From assembly GCA_024663395.1 (NCBI GenBank), contig JANFAH010000013.1:124001-188000 (forward strand): a DNA stretch of 64,000 bases, in the 5' to 3' direction. This stretch comes from Pisolithus tinctorius. Lineage: Eukaryota; Basidiomycota; Agaricomycetes; Boletales; Pisolithaceae. Shown one piece after another: positions 55,143-64,000 of the stretch (positions are counted from its first letter, which is position 1; each line of letters opens with the position of its first letter). A program made the translations under genes and the position numbers. The notes below the pieces were generated by a model, which was not told the origin of the DNA, ran no database searches, and saw only the letters and a list, made by a program, of their open reading frames with translations.

Positions 55143-58100
55143 ATGTCTCTGCCCGTGCTTCCATACGATCTCTTATTCCACATCGCCCAATATCTCGACA
55201 TCGACGATATCCACAGCCTACAAGCCGTATGTCTTATGCCCATTTTCATGTACATAGATCCACTTGACCTGAAACGCCCCAGACATGCAAGTCCCTGAGA
55301 TCATTCACCCTTACGCGTCCTGTCTACCGCTCTTTGGCTCATGCTTTGCTCTGTCGCTCCAGACCATTACCATTACCTGCGTTCCGGCGACTCGCAGATG
55401 TCTCTACCCAGAACCTCATCAAAGCCGTGGATAGAGCCCATACATTCGAAAAAGCCTGGAGGGTGCGCGCACCGAGACCCGCGAGATCGTCTCCCTTGCT
55501 GGCATCCTCCGGCCACGGGAAACCCCAAGGTCGCTGGTACATCAAGATATCGGCACCTCCCAACGAGGAGATCGATTGGTTGTCGCCGATAACAGCTTCG
55601 TATACGCTTTGTGCGACAAAGAGCGGGCGTGTCGTGTGTTGGGATGTCGCTCGTGATGTTTGCCTCGCAGAGTGGGACCCAAGGTCGCTCATGTCGCAGT
55701 TACGCAGGATGCCTGGGTCTCCCAACAATTCCAACGATCATAGCGGCATTGGAGGGAACGCAGACGCTGCAAATGAAAGAAAGTGGGAATTGTGGAAGTG
55801 TCGTGTCGAGTTTGAAGAACGAGCCGTGTACTTCACGATGGCAAGGGTGCTCAAGGGATCGTAAGTGAACCATTCCGTCGCTCGTCGACACATACTCAAC
55901 AAAACGGTAGCTATGATGACAATCGCGTCATGGAATTTGTTTTGATGAAGTTGGCGTTCCCTCCTGAAGTTCCGGAACGTACCAGTCCATCGTCGTCACC
56001 TTCCTCGAACGCATCAGTTCTGATTGATACTCCACATTTATCACATCCAAAATCACCTGTCATGTCACCCCCCTCATCGATAACGTCCTCGCCGAATAAC
56101 TCAAAGTATCACACTATGACGACAACTACCAGCCCCCGCAGTTCGCCGATGTCATCATCGACGGTGCTACCGGTCAATTTGGCAAGTGCAGAGTGTGAAG
56201 AACAACTAACGGTTTCACAGTCACACGGAGCGTCTTCAGACGCATCTTCGCGTTCGCTCCCCCGAGACAGGACGTACATAGCCACCACGGCACACATGCC
56301 GGAGCCGCTAACTCATTCGAAAGAATGTTCAGGAGAAGCTACCATCATCGCGAAACCCACGTTCCTCCCTTTGACATCATTCTATACGACTGGCGTCGTG
56401 ATGAACGTGTTTTTGTTGGATCCTCCCAGGCGTTTATTAAGCGCGTTCGTGTGGCTTGCAAGCAGCAACACTATTGGTGGGTGTTCATGGCCCCCCGTGT
56501 CAAGAGTTGTCTCAGTCCTTCGTGTAGGCTTATACGTTTTGCTTGATTGGGACAAGGATGAGTATATTTATGTGGACACGGGTGTGGGTTGTGTAAGTTT
56601 TCTCCTGACTTCTACGACGTCAGTCTCTTGTCGATCGGCGTGCGTACTGACATCTCGCTCAGCTCATATCTTCTAACTGGTCCTGCATCCTCCACGACAA
56701 TCAAATCGTCATCCACTCGGAAGAAGCCGACGCTGCCTACCAACATTTCTACCCTCTCAGTGCCCTGCGCAGCTACTCCCGCCCACGCAACGGAGCTCTC
56801 AAGCTGAGTAGTAACTATAGTCCCGTGGCCGCAAACGGAACTGTTGGTGACAGTGATGGTAGTGTTGGAGAGGAAACCCAGTCACAAGCTCAGCGACAAG
56901 AATCAGGTTTCATCCGGCGTCATCATCTACCTTCGATTTCAGCACGGTCGCCTCCCGTCAAATCGGTTTCGAAAAAGTTTGTGTTTCCAAGGGTAGGCGT
57001 CACGTCTGGCGCGGGGAGGGATGCCCAGTCATCAACATCGGTGGCTTTGGAGGCGCTTTCGGTATTAGACATGCAATCGGTTGCTGGACCTTCGTCTTCG
57101 GCGGGATCGCCGAGTGGTGGCGGTAACGTCGAGTCCAGTGGGAATCCCGTAGGTGAGGATGCAGGTGCGGGAATCACGAAAATATCAGGAGAGAGTAGTT
57201 CGAAAGGAAAAGGCAAAGAAAGAGCCACCGAAGATGTTGTCGTTGATGGTTCGCCTTCTCAACCCCTTGTGGAGCTACCACGTTCAAAAGGAAAGGGGAA
57301 GATGAGGGAGATTATAGATCACAACGCGGAGGAACAGGATGATGTACAACATGAGGAGATCGAAACTCCGAATGTGTTGTCGTCGTCGAGCTCATCGTCC
57401 GCGTCAGCATCGGCGATGCAACTTTTGGCCATAGCCGTGGCTCAACATTCGACGTCTCCCGTTCCTGCCGTTCAGCCACCCGAACCCGCTCCAAATCCAT
57501 ACCCGTTTCCACCATGGTACCCCGAATCCGCGCATTTTGTGAGACAGTGGTGGCCGACACTACCTGGTGTCCCCCGCTTAAGCTGCACCGTTGTCCTACT
57601 GGCGAAACATGATCCAGAAACACACCGCACCCAATTCGTGCTTGCACAGCATTATTTCAAGGTTCCAATTACTGGGTCCACCGGTACCGACAGGCCCAGT
57701 TCGGATTCAAGTACGGAAGATGACGAGGACGAAGGCGATGAGATGTTGCATTTGTGGTACGTCTCGACGCCGTTCGAGGTCGTTTGCGTTCTGGATAGTT
57801 CAGCGGACAACGAGGACGAGGATACTGGGGATCGACCGAGACCCTTAGTCGCCGTCGACTTTGGGCACGCTGTGTGGGTGGAATACGCTGCTGAACCTGG
57901 AGGTGTGTATGGTGTTGATGCTTCTCGACTTGTCGGGGAAGCCGCACCATTTACCGATAGTGAAGAAGAGGACGGCGTGGAGGGTAGCGGGGAGGAAGGC
58001 TCGAGTGATTTGTTTGAGGGGATGGAGGACGGTCCAGTTTCTCAAGGTGTGCAGACAACAACGGACCGGCACACGGAGGAGGGAACGATATTTGATCCGC

Positions 58101-58354
58101 GACGTCATCGTGTGCCCAAGTGTTTACGATTCGTGACGTTCCCACCTGTATATACGGCGTACGATCGCCGACGTGGAAAGGGGCGCACCTCCGATAGTGG
58201 TGGCAGAGCCAGGGAGGAAGCGGTCGTCCGGACGCTGGAAATCCCGGAGGAGCTGGATTTGGATGGGGTGGAAACGATTAATATCGACCAGAGCCAGGGG
58301 GCTGTGATTTTGTCTGTGAAGGAGGGGAAGATTTTTATTTTGAGGTACGAGTGA
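55143..58354 (+). CDS. F-box protein, 994 aa
   Basis: Exons are 55143-55226, 55283-55860, 55911-56476, 56528-56592 and 56663-58354, totalling 2985 nt in frame. The N-terminus MSLPVLPYDLLFHIAQYLD is an F-box, split by the first intron before TCKSLRSFT. Conserved blocks follow: WYIKISAPPNEEIDWLSPIT, LCATKSGRVVCWDV (a beta-propeller-like strand), TGVVMNVFLLDPPRRLLSAF, LYVLLDWDKDEYIYVDTG, WYPESAHFVRQWWPTLPGVP and VETINIDQSQGAVILSVKEG at the end. Ser/Pro-rich linkers lie between. It is probably an SCF adaptor whose C-terminal beta-rich domain binds a substrate. Intron 56477-56527 is 51 nt without an in-frame stop, so retention would add 17 residues. Confidence 0.8.
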
Positions 58355-58941
58355 GGTTGAATCGGTACAGTTTTTGTATTAGTTAAAAGTAGTAAAATAC
58401 CTCCATCATCATCCACCCACACGCTCGTCAAACAGTACAGTCCATACAGTGCACTACTACGTCCAAATCGTGCTCCGAGGGGACCTCTGGCAGTGCGCTC
58501 TAGATTCGTTCACGAAACTACCGAGTCACCACCTGGCCACGCTGAAACCAAAGCTCTATTAGCGGACGAGGTAACATACGCAGCAGAGCTCGGCATTGTG
58601 CCGGCCGTGCTAGCATCGACGGCAACCCATCTCGCCCACGGACAACTTATCGTAAAGCTTTTTGGATGTTCGCTTCTGTTCGTTTCGCGCTGGATAACTC
58701 ATTCTGACTCAGTCTCCTTAGAATTCCGCGTCCCATCTCAGTGCACTACTGCATGTCATATGTGAATGGGTGAGGTTAAGTATTTCATCTTGGGTCACGG
58801 GAACAGGTTCCATCATGACCTCGGCCGTGTTACATATCAGCACGAGTTCAGCACGAGCGAAGTGGCTGGCACAGTGGCACCTCGCAAGTTGGGTCGCCGC
58901 CAGCACCAGGTCCTCTCCTACCACTACCATAACAAACGAGT
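58355..58941. other. Intergenic, no supported gene
   Basis: Frames here are short and lack conserved features. The region probably holds the F-box gene terminator and the promoter of the gene at 58942. Confidence 0.5.
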
Positions 58942-60913
58942 ATGCCATCTTTTCCGAGTTTCAGCGCCTTTGGTTGGCCTACAACCCCAGCGACGAAAGC
59001 GCAGCCGCTTCCACCCAAACTCAGCTATGACGAGCCTATGTTGCCGTCACATGCGGACGGCTGGGAAAACGTAGACGGTGTTTCGCCTACTGCTGCGTCG
59101 ACGTCTGCATCCACCGATGACCACGATGGCGGCTTTGTTGACATCCGTGATGGCGGCACCGGTGGTGAAGATGATCATCCTACCCTTCTTCATAATCCCC
59201 AGGGAAACCCTCTGCCTCACCGACAGCACAGCGCCAATCCAACACGTGTAGCGCAGCAGCCCAAGGCTGAATCCCACAAGAAGGCTCATCAAGAGAAATC
59301 CCAAGTGCCACGGGAACAAAGCAGATCTTCCATCACCACCGTCAGGAGAGGGTTACATGACGCCGAGATTGATGCTGTCTTCAAGGAGGAGAATGGCCGG
59401 CTGAAGGCAACCTTACGGAGACAGGCCGAAGAGACCGAGCAGCTACGGGCACAACACCGAGCTGAATGTGAGCGACTCAAAGCGGAGAAGATCACCAGTG
59501 ACGGTATGTTCACGGACGAAATCGAAAAGTTGCGGTCGAAACTGCAGCAAAATGTGCGTCAGGTAGAAGTCGTGACGGTGGAGCGCGATCGGTTGCGGAG
59601 AGACAAGGATGGAATCGTTGCCACCCTCAAAACTGAAAACGACAGGCATAAGGCGACGTTGGCAAAGCAGGTGGAGGAGTACAAAGGCGCATTGGAGGAG
59701 ATGAATCGTGACCGAGCACAGGCCCACTCCGAGTTGCATAAGCTGCGAAAAACATTGGAGGGTTACGCGGCTCAGTTGGACGCAAGCTACACGCACAATG
59801 AGGCGCTTCAAAAGGAGAATAAGGAATTACGCGCAAAGGCCAACCTGATTCCTGATTTAAACAGGCATCTCGAGGCGTTGACCAGGGATATCGAGGCTGC
59901 GAGGGAAGAGTCTTCGACACTGAGGAAGGAGTATGGCCAAATAATGGCCTTGTTGGATGACCGTACGTCGGAACTCAAGGGAGCACAAAGCTTCCTTACG
60001 ACTGCCGATACATTTTCTGGAACGGAGGTCCTCAATACGTTGCAGAGACTTAACTCAGAGACCCTCCAGCACACGGCGTTCATAGCCGAGTCCATGATAG
60101 AGTCTTACATGCCTGACAAGGTACTTATGAAGACGGAGGAGCAGATGGCGGGGGCGAATCGCGTCACTGGCGTGATCGGAGGCGCCATCGTGCACTTCCT
60201 CGGGACGAAGAAACACAGGGACGACCCGATCCTCGTACAGATTGCTTTCCAGGCGTATTTCGCTCACGTACTTCAATGGATTACTCGTGCTTGGAACATA
60301 GGTGGAGATGAGACTCAGAACCGGCTCATCGAGGAGATATATGAGAAGGTGCGCGACACAGGTGAGTAGTCCCACAGGGGTCTTAGAGAGTGTTAATGTC
60401 CTGTAACCTGCAGAGGCACAAGCTATATCCGGTCGTTGGCGTGCACTCACGCGCGCCAACATTCCTCGGCGGCAACGTGACGAGCTTCAACTCACCTCTC
60501 TGCTTACCACGAAAATTCTTTCTGGCCTTGCTGATATCCTCTTAGCTGCAGGGTGCAATGCAAGTCAAGCAGAGCTTGTCACAGCACTGTCCTCCAAGTT
60601 CAGAGAGAAAGTCTTGTTCCTCGTCACCTTGGCTGTACGCGTGAACAAGATTGTCGGCGAGGACGTTACCTCAGGTGACTTGGAAGTTTTGACGGTTCCT
60701 CCCGCATCCCTGTTTGACCCCGCCAGTATGGAGGACGTTTACAACGAAGCAGCCTCTGGAACTGGTGCCAGAGTATTATGCACGACTGACCTTGGTTTGC
60801 GGAAGCGAGTCAGGATATCCATGACTGGCGAGAAGGAAAAGCAGTGGGCGGTGACCACACTGCTTAAGCCAAAGGTGGCTTTGGAAACTGTTGTTGAGAT
60901 CATGGATGATTGA
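58942..60913 (+). CDS. Coiled-coil protein of an agaricomycete-expanded family
   Basis: Exons are 58942-60361 and 60414-60913, with a 52-nt intron (GTGAGT..CCTGCAG) and 639 aa. A low-complexity N-terminus of about 140 residues is followed by a long coiled coil (about 145-350, repeated EEXXRL/KATL patterns). A globular C-terminal domain follows with GTEVLNTLQRLNSETLQHTA, HRDDPILVQIAFQAYF, AISGRWRALTRANIP and RVLCTTDLGLRKRV. I recall proteins with the same C-terminal order as a large unannotated family in mushroom genomes, sometimes in gene clusters. No enzyme motif is visible. The frame is intact and the codon use host-like. Confidence 0.8.
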
Positions 60914-60965
60914 GGTGGTAACTTGTAATGCACATGGAATTGGATATAAGTATGGGCTACATTCT

Positions 60966-62209
60966 TTATGACTCCTCCACCTTGATTCGTTTCTTACCTG
61001 GTTGTGGTATCATGTTAGTCAAGTCTCCACAGAGCCAATGATGACATCTATGCTTGCCTACGACAATGCTCTCCTGGGATATTTCCCTCTTAAGTGCTGT
61101 ATAGCTCATTGCTTTGGCAGACTTGTCAACACTGTGAGGTATTGTTTTAACTTCATCATTTTGATCATGAGATGTATCTGTTGTTGGAAAATCTGATGCA
61201 GTTGGTTGCACACTCTGATTCAGGGTGCTGAATGCTGCAAGCAGCTCTGCAGATGGCTGATAATCCTTGTCAGCAAATGCATGACCTAATTACATGTCAG
61301 TGGTACATCTGACACCTGCACTTTCATTGCCTTACCCAAGGTTGTTTCCGTTTTGGGAACCATTCCACTTTGATCATTCTCAATTTTGATAATGCCAGAT
61401 TTACAATCATCTGGCTCAGGCTTTAAAGATGACAGAAGGCCCTTGGCATCCTCTTCTGATAGCAAACAGTTGGAAGTTGTTAAGACAACTCAGGCAGGCT
61501 GAACAACTCACCCAGTTTATATGAATCACATTTTTCTGACAACTTTATAGGTTCATGTTCATGCTCATGTTCTATAGCCACTGCAAAGTGTCCTTGGGGG
61601 ATAGGCAAGGCAAAAGATGATAGAGTAGAAGGCAGCTTGGCCCATGATGGGTATGGATATGGTGACTTGATTGGCACTGAATGCAGTGGTAAAATATTTG
61701 GGAAAAACTCCTCCCAGTTGCCTGAAAGTGCCAATGCGAACCAAAATCAAGGGCTGAGACTTCGCATTTAAAAAGAAGCACCTACGGTTGGCTGGATCAC
61801 CATTATTTTGCCAGTTATAGAGAAACACTAGGGTAGACTGCCCACCTGCACCACTGTGATTTTTCCATCCTTTAACGAAGGATGGCCAATGGTGTTCACC
61901 TAGTAGTGGTGAAATGTCAGTCCCAAGTGGGAGTTGCACAATCATCTCATCACGCTAAATTCATTTGTCTTCAGCTTGTGCTGGCAGATTATATGCACTC
62001 ACAGTTTTCATTCGATATATTGACTCTATGCTGGGTGCACTGGCGCCCCTACCTGTTGCATCCCAAAGTATGTAGGCAATCCATGTCCCTACTCGATCAT
62101 AGTCTTGTTGTGTTCTCTTTGGTGGAGATGCTACAGACCATGGTCGGATTACAACAATGTATGTAGCAGATGGTGGGTCCGTGTATGGTGGGCCCCTTGA
62201 CTTAGGCAT
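60966..62209 (-). CDS. Unrecognised five-exon gene, CpG-poor
   Basis: Exons on the minus strand are 62209-62003, 61954-61786, 61721-61512, 61455-61336 and 61285-60966, giving 341 aa. All four introns are GT..AG (GTGAGTGC, GTAGGT, GTGAGTTG and GTAAGG donors) and every junction keeps frame, so this is a real spliced gene or a very recent pseudogene. Visible blocks are YIVVIRPWSVASPP, VGTWIAYILWDATG, LLGEHHWPSFVKGWKN, LVFLYNWQNNGDPAN and WEEFFPNILPLHS. A short HEHEHEH run and a basic end KKRIKVEES that may be a nuclear signal follow. I do not recognise it. It ends 52 nt from the convergent gene at 58942-60913. CpG is far scarcer than in both neighbours. Confidence 0.65.
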
Positions 62210-62599
62210 GTAGTGACTACTCGTGGGTTGTCGGATGAGCACTGATACTATATAATTGACGACGGAGACTTACAACGTCTAGTAATTTTGTGACAGGCAC
62301 ACAAGGTAATAGTGTCGAGGCTCGACGGACCTAGAAGAACGCAAACAATTTCAGGTTTGTCGCGTCGAATGATGCGTTCCCGGTTTGTCGGCTGTGGTGG
62401 TCGCTATAGTAAACAAACAAGCACGGGTGTCTTCGAGTCGCCGGGCCGTGCCAATATGATAATCTCTATCGCCAGTCCTGACTTGTGTATGGTCCCCTCG
62501 GCCAACTAATTAGAACCAGTGCAACACTCAAACCGGACGCCTCTCCCCTCTGCCTCGTTGCAAACTCAATAGGCTCGAAGAGTAACACCCATTAGTACC
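62210..62599. promoter_or_regulatory. Divergent intergenic region
   Basis: 390 bp between the start codons of the CpG-poor gene (-) and the importin gene (+). CpG content rises sharply toward the importin. No specific site is assigned. Confidence 0.45.
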
Positions 62600-64000
62600 A
62601 TGGAAGCCGTCGTGTCGCAGGAGATAACCAACGAGCTCACACAGATCCTGGCAAATCTCGTGCTCGGCGACAACAAAATCCGCTCAAAGTACGAGATACT
62701 AGTAGTTTGCTCGCTCCTTCATCCGACACTGACCATCCGTTATCGTAGTGCTGAGAAGGCAGTTAATGACCGTCTCGCCCAGACGCCAGACCTTTATCTG
62801 CTCGCGTTGGCCCAGTTCGCCATTGCAGCAGATACAGAAGTGGTAAGTATTGACAGTCCATCCAAATCCTTGTGGATGATCAAAATCGGCGTATAGATGA
62901 GATCCTTTTCGCTTGTTCTTCTCCGGCGACTCCTCTTTCGCTCCCCTCCCCAACAGCACCAGAAAGACCCACGAATGACACTCTACGACCACATGTCAAC
63001 CCAAGCCCTCGCAACACTTGAACGCCTGCTACTCCATTCTTTGTCGCAAGAGCCATCAGATTCAGTACGGAGAAAAACAGTCGACACCGTCTGTGATCTC
63101 GCTAACAACGCAATGAGCCGCGGGCGCCCGTGGCACGCCCTTCAGGCCCAAGCGTTCACCATGACGCAATCTGCAGAGACCGGTAGTCGTGAGTGCGCTT
63201 TCAGAGTGTTCTCGGGAAGCCCGAACCTTGTCATGGATCTACAAACGGAGGCCGTCCTCTCCGTCTTCCAGAAAGGCCTGCAGGACTCTCACAGTGTAGA
63301 CGTACGCTCACCTCTGACAACTGCAATTCATTCATCATTCCTCACATCCTGTCCTATAGGTTCGACTGGCTGCCCTCAGAGCATCCGTCTCCTACCTGAC
63401 CGCTTCAGATATGCACCAATTGTCACAATCTCTATCGCTACTCTATCCAATGTTAGACACCCTTCCCTCACTACCCAACGTACATCTCAAGACGTTTTTG
63501 GGTTCCTTGACGTCATTGTGCCCTTCACGCCCCCAACTGTTTGCTCCTCACCTTCCCGCCTTGCTGTCGTTCCTGCGCGCATTGATAATGCCCTCTGCTG
63601 ACCCGGGGCCTACGCCCACCGTCGCAAAGCCGTTCCCCACCACCAGCCGTTCATTTTCCTTCCCGCCAGAGCAGACACTGGGTGATGAAGCAGACTCTGA
63701 AGCCGCGGAAGATGAAGATAAAGAACAGGTTAGGAGGGCAGCATTGGAGCTCATGGTTAGTTTGAGCGAGGCGAGGCCGGCGATGGTTAAACAAGTCGAG
63801 GGATGGACACCCGCTATAGTCCGCGCCTGCCTCGAGGGTATGGCAGAACTTCCTGAAGATGGTTTGGATATCTGGCTGGACACGGATGTAAGTTTCCAGC
63901 CCTCATTACCCCTTCGTGATAACCTCCGCATATAGCCTTCCGACGATGCCATCGACGAGAGCTACCCATGTGTGTACGATCAAGCGTTGGATAGGCTCGC
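62600..64000 (+). CDS. PSE1: Importin beta, PSE1/KAP121 (importin-5) type, 5' part
   Basis: Exons are 62600-62688, 62749-62842, 62897-63301, 63360-63887 and 63936 onward, cut by the window end; about 393 residues are visible of a family usually near 1100. It is a karyopherin that carries cargo, such as ribosomal proteins, into the nucleus through Ran-GTP-controlled binding. Helical HEAT repeats are evident: SAEKAVNDRLAQ-type opening (NAEKAVNDRLAQTPDLYLL), FSLVLLRRLLFRS, RRKTVDTVCDLANNAM and RRAALELMVSLSEARPAMV. The acidic loop DEADSEAAEDEDKEQ and the end SYPCVYDQALDRL match the importin-5 pattern. All introns are 47-60 nt with GT..AG and consistent phase. The frame is intact as far as visible. 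Confidence 0.9.

Noticed and set aside
55339..55734. A 131-codon minus-strand frame within the F-box gene.
   Set aside because: It overlaps a conserved exon on the other strand and has no recognisable features.
59047..59811. Minus-strand frames of 74-122 codons opposite the coiled-coil gene.
   Set aside because: They are antisense shadows of a repetitive coiled-coil coding sequence, with no conserved blocks or splice support.

Overview
The window is nuclear DNA of a mushroom-forming basidiomycete (Agaricomycetes). The evidence is many short introns of about 50-70 nt with GT..AG ends, basidiomycete-typical F-box and coiled-coil gene families, a fungal calcineurin A gene, Ty3/gypsy chromoviruses and a Plavaka-type DNA transposon.

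Layout. 1-5129: one supported gene, a two-exon minus-strand coiled-coil protein of unknown function (1881-2994), in otherwise empty DNA. 5130-44201: a repeat block. Three related solo LTRs lie at 5130-5943, 42776-43510 and 43675-44201. Between them, 5969-43550 is one nested insertion that can be unpicked base by base from target-site duplications. A solo LTR (S1, TSD AAAAG) was hit by a minus-strand chromovirus of its own family (E1, 6271-42560, TSD CTCAG). The E1 protease was split by a Plavaka-type DNA transposon (12755-39452, 14-bp TIR, 2-bp TSD AG). That transposon received a minus-strand gypsy element with about 1-kb LTRs (E2, 20193-30640) and a young plus-strand chromovirus (E3, 31158-37978, TSD AGAGG). 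An E2-family solo LTR also sits in the E1 integrase. All element genes are broken, mostly by CpG-type transitions.

45754-64000: ordinary gene-dense euchromatin. In order: a 1305-aa F-box/cysteine-rich protein (-), a broken cysteine-rich family gene (+), calcineurin A catalytic subunit (12 exons, -), a second F-box protein (+), a coiled-coil protein (+), an unrecognised five-exon CpG-poor gene (-), and the 5' part of the importin PSE1/KAP121 (+), cut by the window end.

The most interesting material is in the mobile elements. E1 and E3 show Tf1-like self-priming signals: 11 nt at the predicted mRNA 5' end are complementary to the primer site 2 nt past the LTR. All 17 differences between the two E3 LTRs fall in CpG-type dinucleotides. 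E2 carries an antisense gene with a Zn(2)Cys(6) cluster. E3, and probably E1, carries an extra ORF after the chromodomain; in E3 it ends in two zinc knuckles. The Plavaka element carries a divergently transcribed companion gene of unknown function. Exon coordinates were deduced by hand from splice signals and frame; no database search was run.
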